From: Algoriphagus chordae
Lineage (GTDB): Bacteria > Bacteroidota > Bacteroidia > Cytophagales > Cyclobacteriaceae
Assembly: GCF_003254055.1 (NCBI RefSeq)
Contig: NZ_QKZT01000007.1
Coordinates: 124,001-188,000 of the forward strand
Direction of reading: 5' to 3'
DNA length: 64,000 nucleotides
In this document: piece after piece, positions 54,010 to 63,478 of the stretch
How positions within the stretch are numbered: position 1 is the stretch's first letter
Layout of the letters: each line of letters opens with the position of its first letter
Notes under the pieces: model-generated
Database searches by the model: none
Seen by the model: the letters and a program-made list of their open reading frames with translations, nothing else
What the model was told of the DNA's origin: nothing
Program-made: the position numbers and the translations under genes

Positions 54010-55811
54010 TGAACGACCAACGGCCCGTAGTAATAGTCATCTTCGTTTTCTTGATAGGTTTGGTACTTTTGATCAAGCTATTTATGATACAAGTGATGGA
54101 CGACAGCTTTATCAAAAGAGCTGAGCGGAATGCCATTCAACGAGTGGTAGATCACCCCTATCGTGGATTGGTATATGATCGGACAGGTAAGTTGCTGGTT
54201 TATAACAATCCCATCTTCGATTTGATGATCGTTCCAAAGGAATTTGAGGTGGGAGATACTACCCGTTTCCTAGAACTTTTCCAGATTTCCAAAGAGCATC
54301 TGATCGAGTCTTATCAAGCTGCCAGAAAGTATTCTTCGGTTAAGCCATCCACCTTTATTAAGCAGATATCCACTAATGAATTTGCGAGAATTCAGGATTT
54401 CTTAATTGATTACCCAGGCTTATTTATCATGACCCGATCCGTTCGATCTTATCCTGAGCCCGTAGCTTCTCATGCCTTGGGATATATCGGTGAAATCAGC
54501 GGAAGACAACTTGAACGCGATAGCTCAGGCTACTATGTCCAAGGCGACTATATTGGCCTCAGCGGTATGGAGCGTTTCTATGAGGATCAGATGCGAGGTG
54601 AGAAAGGCGTGAAATACAAAATGGTCAATGTACGTGGAGTGGACAAAGGACCTTTCAAAGAAGGGGAATATGATACCGCTTCCGTGGCAGGACACAATAT
54701 CAACTCTTCCATAGATATGGATTTGCAGAAATATGGGGAAAAGTTAATGATGGGAAAAACTGGTTCTGTGGTAGCAATAGAGCCAAAGACGGGAGAAATC
54801 CTTTCTATGATCTCTGCTCCTTTCTATGATCCTAATAGCCTGACTGGTTCAGAATTTGGCAAAAGCTATTCGGCATTGAATGCTATGGAGACTAAGCCAC
54901 TTTTCAATCGGCCTATCATGGCTACTTATCCTCCAGGGTCTATTTTCAAAATTGTGCAGAGTCTTATAGGACTTCAGGAAGGAATCCTAACTCCCGAAAC
55001 GACTTTTGCTTGCAATAAGTCTTTGGTAGCCTGTCACAATCACCCTTCGCCAGTAAACCTATTTGGGGCAATTCGAAATTCTTGTAATCCTTACTATCAT
55101 CAGGCATTCCGTCAGATCATCAATCAGGAAGTCTCTAGCAATACCTACAAAGACACTGAGATCGGTTTGAATGCTTGGCGTGAGCAGGTGTTGAAATTCG
55201 GACTTGGAGGAAATCTGGGAGTGGATATGCCAAATGAAAAGAAAGGCTTGGTTCCAAACTCTGCATATTATGATCATTACTACGGCAATGGCCGCTGGAA
55301 ATACTCCACCATTTATTCACTCTCTATTGGTCAAGGGGAGTTGCTAGTTACCCCGCTGCAAATGGCTAATTTGGCCGCAATCTTCGCAAACAAGGGATAT
55401 TTCTATACGCCTCACCTCGTAAGAGCTATAGATGGAGACAAGAGTCAAATCCCTCAAGAATACCTCACCAAACATGAAGTGGGGGTTGATTCACATCATT
55501 TTGATATGGTGCAGGACGCGATGGTCCAGGCACTGTATGGAACAGCTCAGCGAGCACTTATGAAAGATATTGAGATCGCCGGAAAAACTGGAACAGCCCA
55601 AAACCCACATGGAGAAGATCACTCAGTATTCATTGCTTTTGCACCTAAGGACGATCCTAAAATAGCAATAGCGGTCTATGTGGAAAATGCAGGCTGGGGT
55701 GGTAGAGCTGCCGCGAGTACCGCTTCCCTGATGATCGAACAATACCTCAGGGACAGTATCTCTAGACCTGCGCTCGAAGAATATGTCATCGCTGGAAAAT
55801 TCATGAATTAA
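54009..55811 (+). CDS. mrdA: Penicillin-binding protein 2 (elongasome transpeptidase)
   Basis: PBP2 cross-links peptidoglycan during cell elongation. The 600 residues comprise an N-terminal membrane anchor (about 7-28), a dimerisation/pedestal domain with the R-G-L-V-Y-D-R-T-G motif (52-60) and a transpeptidase domain. The transpeptidase has catalytic S311 in S-I-F-K (311-314), S-C-N (358-360) and K-T-G (526-528). It shares one base with mreD at the start and with rodA at the end, so all are translationally coupled. It works with RodA as the synthase pair. Confidence 0.96.
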   Translation: MNDQRPVVIVIFVFLIGLVLLIKLFMIQVMDDSFIKRAERNAIQRVVDHPYRGLVYDRTGKLLVYNNPIFDLMIVPKEFEVGDTTRFLELFQISKEHLIESYQAARKYSSVKPSTFIKQISTNEFARIQDFLIDYPGLFIMTRSVRSYPEPVASHALGYIGEISGRQLERDSSGYYVQGDYIGLSGMERFYEDQMRGEKGVKYKMVNVRGVDKGPFKEGEYDTASVAGHNINSSIDMDLQKYGEKLMMGKTGSVVAIEPKTGEILSMISAPFYDPNSLTGSEFGKSYSALNAMETKPLFNRPIMATYPPGSIFKIVQSLIGLQEGILTPETTFACNKSLVACHNHPSPVNLFGAIRNSCNPYYHQAFRQIINQEVSSNTYKDTEIGLNAWREQVLKFGLGGNLGVDMPNEKKGLVPNSAYYDHYYGNGRWKYSTIYSLSIGQGELLVTPLQMANLAAIFANKGYFYTPHLVRAIDGDKSQIPQEYLTKHEVGVDSHHFDMVQDAMVQALYGTAQRALMKDIEIAGKTGTAQNPHGEDHSVFIAFAPKDDPKIAIAVYVENAGWGGRAAASTASLMIEQYLRDSISRPALEEYVIAGKFMN

Positions 55812-57085
55812 TGCGTGAAACAGATATCAACATAAATCGGGTGGATTGGATCACCATTTTGATCTATTCCGTATTAGTAATGATTGGCTGGTTCAATATC
55901 TATGCTGCAGTTTACGATGGACAAGTAGACAAAAGCATCTTCGATACATCTATCAACTCCGGTATTCAGCTAGTCTGGATAGGGACAGCAATCGCCATCA
56001 TCATCGTAATCATGGTGGCAGATTACCGTCTGTTCGAAAATCTAGCTATTCCTATATACCTGGTCATGCTGGTATTACTGCTACTCACCCCCTTTCTGGG
56101 AAAAGAAGTAAATGGACAGATACTCACAATTGGTATTGGATCCTTTCGAATTCAGCCTGGCGAGTTTGCCAAGTTTGCGACTGCCCTAGCATTGGCGAAG
56201 TTTATGGAAAGGCCCACCTTTGATCTCTCCAAAACCAAATATCAATTACAAGCTTTTGGCGTACTCTTACTGCCTATAATATTGATCATTCTGCAGCCAG
56301 ATACGGGAACAGCCATGGTCTATTTCTCCATGCTCGTCATGTTCTATAGAGAAGGGCTACCGCAAAAATACTACGTGCTAGGCATCGGCCTGATTGCAAT
56401 AGCCTTATTGGCACTGGGAATTGAAAACAATCTCTATTTAGCAGGAGCGATTGTGGTGATCGTAGTCGCGCTAATCCTGATGGGGAAAAAGACCCCACAG
56501 CAAATAATAGGATTTAGTGTCATTGGCATTGTGTTAATCGCATTCACTTATAGTCTTGATTTTGTGGTGTCCAAATTACCTGAGCACCAGCAAAACAGGA
56601 TTATGGTACTTTTCAATCCAGACCTTGACCCGCTAGGCGTAGGATGGAATGTCACACAATCCAAAATCGCTATCGGTTCTGGAGGACTAGCTGGAAAAGG
56701 CTATTTGCAGGGCACACAAACCAAGTTTGACTTTGTTCCTGAGCAGCACACAGATTTCATTTTCTGCACCTTGGGAGAAGAATTCGGCTGGCTGGGAAGT
56801 TTCGTAGTAATCGCGCTATTCGTCACATTACTTACGCGATTAGTTTTTCTGGCAGAGCGCCAAAAGAATAGATTCAATAGAATATATGGCTACTGTGTGG
56901 TTTCAATTCTGATGTTCCACTTCATGATCAACATCGCCATGACCATCGGATTATTTCCTGTAGTCGGGATCCCACTGCCATTCTTTAGCTATGGTGGATC
57001 CTCACTTTGGTCCTTCACCATTTTGTTGTTCATTTTCCTCAAAATGGATAGTGCAAGAGCACTTCAGCTGGGAAGAATGGGTTAA
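55811..57085 (+). CDS. rodA: RodA SEDS-family glycosyltransferase
   Basis: RodA polymerises lipid II into glycan strands together with PBP2. The 424 residues form about ten membrane segments with SEDS motifs. These include R-I-Q-P-G-E-F-A-K (about 116-124), Q-P-D-T-G-T-A, a large loop with P-E-Q-H-T-D-F-I-F with the conserved catalytic-region Asp, and V-G-I-P-L-P-F-F-S-Y-G-G-S. It is the last gene of the mreBCD-mrdA-rodA operon. Its 3' end overlaps the convergent HD gene by 4 bp, so no room is left for a terminator before the minus-strand coding region. Confidence 0.96.
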   Translation: MRETDININRVDWITILIYSVLVMIGWFNIYAAVYDGQVDKSIFDTSINSGIQLVWIGTAIAIIIVIMVADYRLFENLAIPIYLVMLVLLLLTPFLGKEVNGQILTIGIGSFRIQPGEFAKFATALALAKFMERPTFDLSKTKYQLQAFGVLLLPIILIILQPDTGTAMVYFSMLVMFYREGLPQKYYVLGIGLIAIALLALGIENNLYLAGAIVVIVVALILMGKKTPQQIIGFSVIGIVLIAFTYSLDFVVSKLPEHQQNRIMVLFNPDLDPLGVGWNVTQSKIAIGSGGLAGKGYLQGTQTKFDFVPEQHTDFIFCTLGEEFGWLGSFVVIALFVTLLTRLVFLAERQKNRFNRIYGYCVVSILMFHFMINIAMTIGLFPVVGIPLPFFSYGGSSLWSFTILLFIFLKMDSARALQLGRMG

Positions 57086-57657
57086 GAATCTAGTAGTTTT
57101 TTTAGCCAGAATTGCTTCTTAGGCTCCCTATTCTTGATGGCAAAAGGCGTATGATAATGATGAGCCTTCAAAAAATTAATTTGGAGATCCTTCCATTGCT
57201 GAGCAGTAGAGATCACATTCATATTCTTCAATTCCTCAAATAATTTCTGACTGATCTCTGGATAATCTTGTCTTCCTAAGTAATCCAAATCAGCATCACA
57301 GATTATCCGCTGAAGATGAGTTTTTGGACTTTGAGGGATTTTAGTCGCCATCACCAAGCCCTTTATTCTGTCAATTTCTTTTGAACTCACTCCCAAATCC
57401 TTCAGAATAATCTCAGCCATTCCTGCTCCCACTTCTTCGTGATTTGCAGGGCCTTTGAGAAAACCCATATCGTGTACAATTGCCCCAGTTCTAAGCAAGT
57501 AGCGATCTTCTTCAGAAAGCTTTTCACGCTTGATGTATTGATTGCATACATTCAGCACGTCCAGGGTGTGGTCAAGGGCATGATATGTCAGATACTTGGG
57601 AAGATTAGCGGCAAGATTTGACAACACTTGTTTTCGAAGGGTACGATATCCTTGCAT
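57082..57657 (-). CDS. HD-domain phosphohydrolase
   Basis: The product has 191 residues with a metal-dependent HD domain. Ligand candidates are H26/H30 (Y-H-A-L-D-H), H62-D63 (V-H-D-M-G) and D121/D123 (C-D-A-D-L-D-Y). The domain matches the HD module that in many Bacteroidota proteins is fused N-terminally to a PycTM-type membrane region (DUF5706). Here the two modules are separate genes: the PycTM-like gene lies 20 bp upstream. HD enzymes often hydrolyse cyclic or linear nucleotides, which would fit a cyclic-nucleotide signalling role, but the substrate is not known. Confidence 0.85.
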   Translation of the reverse strand: MQGYRTLRKQVLSNLAANLPKYLTYHALDHTLDVLNVCNQYIKREKLSEEDRYLLRTGAIVHDMGFLKGPANHEEVGAGMAEIILKDLGVSSKEIDRIKGLVMATKIPQSPKTHLQRIICDADLDYLGRQDYPEISQKLFEELKNMNVISTAQQWKDLQINFLKAHHYHTPFAIKNREPKKQFWLKKLLDS

Positions 57658-57677
57658 GAGATGAAACAGGCTGATGA

Positions 57678-58229
57678 CTAAAAGGCCGTCCTTATGGCGT
57701 AATACAATATAAAGACAAACAATAAGCCAATATTAAATGATAAGTATCGAACGGAAAGGTTGACATTCTTAAACTTCTCAGCCGTGATTTTGGCATTGAT
57801 GTAAACCTGCTCTCCTAACTGATCGAAAAGCGGGCGTCTATCGGTACTAACCTTTTCCAACTCCTTGACATAATCTTTGATAGGCCCATAGGATGAAATG
57901 ATATTACCAAAGAAGAATACGCTCTTGTCAAAATTAGTTTCGATCTGAGGCATAAAGCATCTGAAACTATAGAAAATAGAAATAACGCTAAACATAAACC
58001 ACAATCCCATAAATCCATAGGTGAGAAAGTCGGAAGTTGCTAACTCGATCAAATGTTCATAAAACTGAAAGAACACATTCATCAATAAGCCATAAAATGA
58101 CAGTACCAAACCAGCTTTGATCTCAGAGGCTTTGATTAAATCACGCAAATACATGATTAGGTACCAATAGTTATCCACAGCATCTATGCCTGGATCTAAT
58201 GGTGGTAAGTCTTTAAGTTTCTTACGCAT
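57678..58229 (-). CDS. PycTM-like (Pycsar effector family) membrane protein
   Basis: The product has 183 residues with two adjacent membrane segments (about 38-58 and 68-90), a cytoplasmic part and a third C-terminal segment (about 162-180). The family traits are A-S-E-I-K-A-G-L-V-L-S-F-Y-G at the first helix, F-F-F-G-N-I-I and Q-V-Y-I-N-A-K-I-T-A-E-K-F-K-N-V-N. Pycsar effectors of this family damage the membrane when they bind cCMP or cUMP made by a phage-induced cyclase. No cyclase gene is near, and the partner is an HD hydrolase, so it may belong to a different signalling circuit. Confidence 0.75.
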   Translation of the reverse strand: MRKKLKDLPPLDPGIDAVDNYWYLIMYLRDLIKASEIKAGLVLSFYGLLMNVFFQFYEHLIELATSDFLTYGFMGLWFMFSVISIFYSFRCFMPQIETNFDKSVFFFGNIISSYGPIKDYVKELEKVSTDRRPLFDQLGEQVYINAKITAEKFKNVNLSVRYLSFNIGLLFVFILYYAIRTAF

Positions 58230-58331
58230 TGATCAAAAAAGGATTATTCAAAAATATCAACATGTAAAAACAAGATAATCTGTGAATTAACTAATTCCTA
58301 TAAATTAAGGAGATTTGATTTCATTAACATT

Positions 58332-58359
58332 AAAAAAAGAGTTGAAAACCAACTCTTTT
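58332..58359 (-). terminator. Intrinsic terminator of the unknown 373-residue protein gene
   Basis: A 10-bp stem (58335-58344 with 58350-58359) with a 5-base loop is followed on the minus strand by a T run. Confidence 0.8.
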
Positions 58360-58381
58360 CTAAGCTACTAATTGAAGGTCA

Positions 58382-59500
58382 CTAAACCTCAAATTTCCTA
58401 TACACCAGCAGCAGAAACTCCTGTACGGGCTCAGCCTCAGACTCCCAGCTTAATTCTCCTGCAAACCGAGCATTCACCAAGCCAATAGCCTCTTCAAAGG
58501 AATCACACTTATCAATAGATTTTAAGGCATGCTTGAGCAAATCTGCATTTCCGTCAAAAAGCTCTTTGGTAAACATAAAGCGCTGATTTATCGCAAGACT
58601 CTCGGCTAGCTCACCCATTATCCCTTTCATGCCCTTATATGAAAGCGTTTCAAACCGCGCTTTCAAATGATTTGAATCAAAAGCACCCGAAGTCCCATTG
58701 GTATAGTTTACTTTTTCAGTCTTTACTGGTTCTGGCTCTTTCACCTTTTCAGGTTCTGGGCTTGACTTCTTGCTTTCAGCCGCTTCTACTTCAACCTGAT
58801 CGAAAAAAGAGCTCTTGGATTCCTCCACTTTGTTTGGCTCAGGCCTAGGAGAAGGTGTAGGTTTTGGCTCTAGGGATTCCTGAACCAAATAAGCATCCAA
58901 GTCAAATGGTTTGATATCTCCTAAGGTTGCCAATAGCAAATTCACCGATTCTAATGATTCTTGTATTGCCTGATAATTTGCGGCAATCGCACGCAGATAG
59001 GCACTATCATCATGACCAAATCCCGCTTTGTCTATCAGAAAAGCAACTGCTTGATCATGCCATTTATAATACTTCTTATTTTCCTTCAGGTATTCATTGA
59101 TCTGTCCAGAAGGAGCTTTAGAAATCTCATTTTGGTAAAAGGTGACTGGATCCGTAGCCAACTGAACCGCCTGTTGTACCGCAGTTTGCAACAGAGGCTG
59201 TAATTGCTCTTTTTCTATCTTGATTCGTCTAGAAAGCACATTCATAAACTCCGTCAAGGCTTCATGCACTGTGATATCGCGATAATCAAAATAGGGATTG
59301 CTTTTCAGCTTGCCGAGCTCCTCCTGCCACAATTCGAATAGTCTTTTGATAATGAAGAAATTCACCTGAGCAGAATTGGTCAGCTTCACAATATCCTGCC
59401 CCGTCATGTACTGTTTGGAAGAGAAAAACTGCCCACAAACAATTGCGGCATAGTCCTCAGCGTATTTTTCTAAATAATTGCTGTTAATTTGAGTTGTCAT
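58382..59500 (-). CDS. Cytoplasmic protein of unknown function with Pro/Glu/Lys-rich linker
   Basis: From ATG 59500 the product has 372 residues, with no signal or membrane segment. An N-terminal helical domain (about 1-210, with Y-A-E-D-Y-A-A-I-V-C-G-Q-F-F) and a C-terminal helical domain (about 275-372, with G-M-K-G-I-M-G-E-L-A-E-S-L-A-I-N-Q-R-F-M-F) are joined by a low-complexity Pro/Glu/Lys/Ser linker. I recognise no family. The C-terminal block (F-M-F-T-K-E-L-F-D-G) looks conserved in type. A TTG extension to 59542 is less likely, since it overlaps the ferredoxin start. It is divergent from the ferredoxin gene with only 33 bp between start codons. Confidence 0.75.
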   Translation of the reverse strand: MTTQINSNYLEKYAEDYAAIVCGQFFSSKQYMTGQDIVKLTNSAQVNFFIIKRLFELWQEELGKLKSNPYFDYRDITVHEALTEFMNVLSRRIKIEKEQLQPLLQTAVQQAVQLATDPVTFYQNEISKAPSGQINEYLKENKKYYKWHDQAVAFLIDKAGFGHDDSAYLRAIAANYQAIQESLESVNLLLATLGDIKPFDLDAYLVQESLEPKPTPSPRPEPNKVEESKSSFFDQVEVEAAESKKSSPEPEKVKEPEPVKTEKVNYTNGTSGAFDSNHLKARFETLSYKGMKGIMGELAESLAINQRFMFTKELFDGNADLLKHALKSIDKCDSFEEAIGLVNARFAGELSWESEAEPVQEFLLLVYRKFEV

Positions 59501-59533
59501 TGAAGAGTGGTGTTTACAAAAGTCAACGAACAA

Positions 59534-59860
59534 ATGCCCCAAATCGTCATAGAAAATCTATTTAATCTGAGGATTAATTCTACTAGCGTTCATCGTAAAG
59601 TTATCGAAATTATTCATGAAAATGGTATCGACTGGATGCATGCTTGTGGGAAAAAAGGAAGATGTACCACCTGCAAAATCATCCTAAAATCTGGTGAAGA
59701 AAATCTTTCCCCTCCAAGTAAGCCCGAACTTGATTTCCTGAAGCAGGGAAGATTGAGAGCTGGAGAAAGACTAGCATGTCAAGCAGAACTCTCATCTGGT
59801 GAGATAGTTGTCCGCGTAGGCAAATTCAATAAATTCCCACACATACAGTATAGCGAATAA
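59534..59860 (+). CDS. [2Fe-2S] ferredoxin
   Basis: From the ATG at 59534 the product has 108 residues with a plant-type [2Fe-2S] fold. The ligands are C38, C44 and C47 ([10 protein letters not shown]) and C82 (L-A-C-Q). There is no attached reductase domain, so it serves as a soluble electron carrier; its partner is not known. A GTG extension upstream (59507) would overlap the divergent gene and is unlikely. The gene ends 8 bp before tdk. Confidence 0.85.
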   Translation: MPQIVIENLFNLRINSTSVHRKVIEIIHENGIDWMHACGKKGRCTTCKIILKSGEENLSPPSKPELDFLKQGRLRAGERLACQAELSSGEIVVRVGKFNKFPHIQYSE

Positions 59861-59868
59861 TAGCAGGC

Positions 59869-60453
59869 ATGTTTATAGAACCTTCAATTGGTAGGCTGAA
59901 ATCCTCAGGAAACAAAGGACAAATCGAGGTGATTTGTGGCTCCATGTTTTCTGGAAAAACAGAAGAATTGATTCGTAGACTGAATCGTGCCAGGATAGCT
60001 AAGCAAAAGGTGGAGATATTCAAGCCTTCCATTGACAAGCGATACGATGAAAACGATGTGGTCTCTCACAATGAGAACTCCATTCGCTCTTCCCCAGTAA
60101 ATTTCGCAGATGATATCCTTTTACTTAGTGGAGACTGTGATGTGGTGGGTATAGATGAGGTGCAGTTTTTCGATGAGCAAATCGTACGAGTGGCTCAAAA
60201 ACTAGCGCTCCAAGGCAAGCGCGTTATACTTGCTGGTTTGGATATGGATTTTGAAGGAAATCCTTTTGAACCTATGCCCAAGCTGATGGCTGTTGCAGAG
60301 TACGTCACCAAGGTAAATGCCATTTGCATGAAATGTGGGGATCTTGCCGCATTCTCTTTTCGACTTTCGGATGCCAAAGAAAAGGTGGTGATTGGAGAGA
60401 AAGAGAGCTATGAAGCCCGATGCAGAAAGTGTTTCTATGAGGATAAGAAGTAA
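59869..60453 (+). CDS. tdk: Thymidine kinase
   Basis: Tdk phosphorylates thymidine in the salvage pathway using ATP. The 194 residues are the normal type II length. The P-loop is G-S-M-F-S-G-K-T (24-31), with the catalytic region V-G-I-D-E-V-Q-F-F (about 92-100). A zinc site is formed by C-M-K-C and C-R-K-C in the C-terminal part. It lies 8 bp after the ferredoxin gene. Confidence 0.95.
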   Translation: MFIEPSIGRLKSSGNKGQIEVICGSMFSGKTEELIRRLNRARIAKQKVEIFKPSIDKRYDENDVVSHNENSIRSSPVNFADDILLLSGDCDVVGIDEVQFFDEQIVRVAQKLALQGKRVILAGLDMDFEGNPFEPMPKLMAVAEYVTKVNAICMKCGDLAAFSFRLSDAKEKVVIGEKESYEARCRKCFYEDKK

Positions 60454-60588
60454 GGAGATGTCGGTTGTCAGGTGATCGATGAAAGATGTGAGTACTAAAG
60501 GAAAACTAACACAACATTGAATTATCGAAATTAAAATCTTTGGAGTTCTACGCACTATTTTGCGTTGATCTGCGGGAAATTTTAAAGA

Positions 60589-61278
60589 ATGCTCAAAAAG
60601 ACCCAAGGGATTGTACTCAGTGCCATTCGATACAAGGAAACGAGTATCATCGTGAAGATCTTTACCCGGGAGCTTGGCTTAAAATCTTATTTGGTCAATG
60701 GAGTACGGACTCAGGGAAACAAATCGAAAATTGCGCTATATCAACCTCTAACACTGTTAGATCTTGTCGTATATGATAAGGACACCAGTGGTTTGCAGCG
60801 AATTTCCGATGCACAGCTATATAGAGCGCATCAACTTATCCCTTTTGATTTTACTCGGACAGGAATTGCGCTATTCATTACGGAGGTAATCAGTAAGTCT
60901 ATTTATGAGAATTATCAAAACGAATCGCTGTTTGACTTTCTCTTGGAATGTGTCATTCAATTAGATAACAAGGGCACACATCTAGGACAATTCCCCTTGG
61001 TTTTCTTGATTAAGAAGGCAAGTTTTCTGGGTTTTGCTCCAGAAGAGGCACTAGGTTTTTTATCAGAAAGCCGGTCACAGCCTTTTTCTCCTTCCGAACT
61101 CATACAGGCTGAAAACTACCTGAAAGCATTAATGACAGACTCCTTTGCCAACGAAACGAAGATCGCTAAATCCCTTCGACAAAAGCTGTTGGATCACTTA
61201 CTAGACTTCTATAGTCAGCACCTAGACAATCCTGGAAATTGGAAGTCTTTAATAATCCTGAGACAATTAAACAGCTAA
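60589..61278 (+). CDS. recO: DNA repair protein RecO
   Basis: RecO loads RecA onto SSB-coated DNA in the RecFOR pathway. The 229 residues include the N-terminal OB fold (T-Q-G-I-V-L-S-A-I-R-Y-K-E-T-S-I-I-V, about 5-22) and a helical C-terminal domain. The classical zinc-finger cysteines of other RecO proteins are not visible in the C-terminal part, a known state in several lineages. The gap upstream (60454-60588) and downstream (61279-61485) contain no gene I can support. Confidence 0.92.
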   Translation: MLKKTQGIVLSAIRYKETSIIVKIFTRELGLKSYLVNGVRTQGNKSKIALYQPLTLLDLVVYDKDTSGLQRISDAQLYRAHQLIPFDFTRTGIALFITEVISKSIYENYQNESLFDFLLECVIQLDNKGTHLGQFPLVFLIKKASFLGFAPEEALGFLSESRSQPFSPSELIQAENYLKALMTDSFANETKIAKSLRQKLLDHLLDFYSQHLDNPGNWKSLIILRQLNS

Positions 61279-61485
61279 AAGCCGCTATCTTATTGAAATA
61301 ACAGTCTATCACAAACAAATATTTGCTTAATACAAACTCATAGGTTAATATTGTGACATCACCGTGAATGAGCAAGTCAGCCCACTTTGACTTGAGTGTT
61401 TCCTGCAGATCTTTTTTGCTCAGAAAAATCATCCACGATCTCAAATACCGCATTTACTACATTTTATTTATTTCATACCCTCTTT

Positions 61486-63270
61486 ATGTACAACATAGAA
61501 GAACTCAGAGTCAGGTTATTATCTGAACTGAAGGAAATCGCTGAGGAATTAGGTGTCAAAAACCGCAAATCTCTAAAGAAAGACGAACTCGTCTATGCAA
61601 TCCTCGACCAGCAGGCAATCACCCCAGAGCAAGCCTTGCCAAAAAAGAAGCCTTCAGCAGCAGTAGAACCTACTACAGTATCAGAAAAACCTTCTGAAGC
61701 CCCAAAACCAGCTGCTAACAAACCAGCTGAAGAACCGGAATACAAACCGAAATTCAAGAGACAAAACGTAACAGCAATTCCAAAAGCAGAGGAAACTCCT
61801 GCCACTGAGCCTAAAAAAGGACCAGAGCCAAGAGCTAAAGAACCTAAGCCAGACTGGAAAGCAAAAAAAGAAACGCTTCAAGATCGTCCGGAACGAAAAG
61901 CACAGCCACAAGCTGATGCTACAGCCGAGGAACCAAAGACTTTCAGACCAAGAAGAAAGGCTATTGAAGAGGCAGATACAACTGCTGAAGCTAAAACTGA
62001 AAAGCCTGCCAATACTCCTGCACAAGCTAAGCCTGAGCAGGAAGTAGAGCTTCCTAAAAGAAGAAACTATAAGTCAGCCGATGAGGTAATGGCCCCATCT
62101 GCCGAAACTGTTCCGCACTCCAATCGCAGACGTCCAGGCGTAAACCCTCGAGAATTCGACGGAGTAATCGATAACGAAGGTGTTTTGGAAATGATGCAAG
62201 AAGGCTACGGCTTCCTACGCTCATTGGATTATAATTACCTCGCTTCTCCAGATGATATTTATGTATCTCCAAGCCAGGTAAAACTTTTCGGCTTGAAAAC
62301 CGGAGATCATATCAAAGGATCTATTCGCCCACCAAAAGAAGGTGAAAAGTATTTTGCACTCCTGAAGATCGCTACTGTCAATGGTAAAACTACAGACGAA
62401 ATCAGAGATCGTGTTCCTTTCGAATACCTAACTCCACTTTTCCCTGAAGAAAGATTAAACCTATCTACCTCTGGAGACAAATTCTCTACCCGTGTAGTTG
62501 ATCTATTTGCTCCTATCGGGAAAGGCCAACGTGGCATGATCGTAGCTCAGCCTAAAACTGGTAAGACAGTATTGCTTCAGCAGATCGCAAATGCCATTAC
62601 AAGAAATCACCCTGAGGTTCACTTGATGATCTTACTGATCGATGAGCGTCCTGAAGAAGTGACAGATATGGCTCGCTCGGTAAATGCAGAGGTAATTTCC
62701 TCCACATTTGACGAGACAGCGGACAGACATGTGAAAGTGTCTAATATCGTGTTGGAAAAAGCCAAGCGTATGGTAGAAGTAGGTCATGATGTGGTTATCC
62801 TATTGGATTCCATCACTAGACTTGCTCGAGCTCATAATACAGTTGTACCAAGTTCAGGAAAAATCCTTTCTGGAGGTGTAGATGCAAATGCACTTCACAA
62901 GCCAAAGCGTTTCTTCGGAGCAGCACGTAACGTGGAAAATGGTGGCTCTTTGACCATCATCGCTACAGCATTGGTAGAAACAGGTTCTAAAATGGATGAA
63001 GTGATCTTTGAAGAATTCAAAGGGACTGGCAACATGGAACTTGCTCTTGACCGTAAGCTAGCCAACAGAAGAATTTATCCTTCCATCGATGTGCTTAACT
63101 CAGGTACTCGTCGTGAAGATCTATTGATGGACAAGGAAGAAATGCAGCGTGTATGGATCCTTCGTAAGCTAATGAGTGACATGAACTCTCAGGAGTCTAT
63201 GGAGTTCCTTCTTCAGCGTATGAAAGGCACACGTGATAATGCCGAGTTCTTGATCAGTATGAATGGATAA
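61486..63270 (+). CDS. rho: Transcription termination factor Rho (with long disordered insertion)
   Basis: Rho is the hexameric RNA helicase that ends transcription at Rho-dependent sites. From ATG 61486 the product has 594 residues, about 175 more than E. coli Rho. It has a Rho_N domain (1-45), then a Pro/Glu/Lys/Ala-rich disordered insertion (about 48-220). The RNA-binding domain follows, with E-G-Y-G-F-L-R-S, then the ATPase with Walker [10 protein letters not shown] and Walker B L-I-D-E-R-P. An upstream GTG extension (61396) lacks family similarity. A similar insertion in Bacteroides thetaiotaomicron Rho is reported to drive phase separation. Confidence 0.95.
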   Translation: MYNIEELRVRLLSELKEIAEELGVKNRKSLKKDELVYAILDQQAITPEQALPKKKPSAAVEPTTVSEKPSEAPKPAANKPAEEPEYKPKFKRQNVTAIPKAEETPATEPKKGPEPRAKEPKPDWKAKKETLQDRPERKAQPQADATAEEPKTFRPRRKAIEEADTTAEAKTEKPANTPAQAKPEQEVELPKRRNYKSADEVMAPSAETVPHSNRRRPGVNPREFDGVIDNEGVLEMMQEGYGFLRSLDYNYLASPDDIYVSPSQVKLFGLKTGDHIKGSIRPPKEGEKYFALLKIATVNGKTTDEIRDRVPFEYLTPLFPEERLNLSTSGDKFSTRVVDLFAPIGKGQRGMIVAQPKTGKTVLLQQIANAITRNHPEVHLMILLIDERPEEVTDMARSVNAEVISSTFDETADRHVKVSNIVLEKAKRMVEVGHDVVILLDSITRLARAHNTVVPSSGKILSGGVDANALHKPKRFFGAARNVENGGSLTIIATALVETGSKMDEVIFEEFKGTGNMELALDRKLANRRIYPSIDVLNSGTRREDLLMDKEEMQRVWILRKLMSDMNSQESMEFLLQRMKGTRDNAEFLISMNG

Positions 63271-63297
63271 GTAACCACTTCTGGTTCAATAAATATA

Positions 63298-63335
63298 TAG
63301 TCCTTGATTCCTCCGAATCAGGGACTATTTTTTTT
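63298..63335 (+). terminator. Intrinsic terminator after rho
   Basis: A 13-bp stem (63298-63310 with 63315-63327, one G-T pair), a 4-base loop and a T run to 63335. Confidence 0.9.
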
Positions 63336-63446
63336 GCTTGCCCCTCATGATTCCTAATTCGCATTGCAAATCCAACAGTAGGAATTATAGATTGCAAATA
63401 CCGAAAGCAGACCACAGCAAAATTCATAAACATCTCTAAATAAAAC

Positions 63447-63475
63447 TTGACAAAAACTATAATTAGTTACTTTTG
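63447..63475 (+). promoter_or_regulatory. Promoter of the terminal barrel gene, very close to the start codon
   Basis: TTG (63447-63449), an 18-bp spacer and TACTTTTG (63468-63475), a perfect -7 box, end 4 bp before the ATG at 63479. The predicted transcription start nearly coincides with the start codon, so the message may be leaderless. Confidence 0.5.
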
Positions 63476-63478
63476 GAC

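Noticed and set aside
61166..61453. Minus-strand open frame across the recO end and the gap before rho
   Set aside because: Its last third is antisense to recO and the sequence has no recognised motif; the gap has no promoter box for it.
63447..63463. E. coli-like TTGACA and TATAAT in the last promoter region
   Set aside because: The two hexamers are only 5 bp apart, so they cannot form a sigma-70 promoter; the TAnnTTTG box with proper spacing explains the region better.
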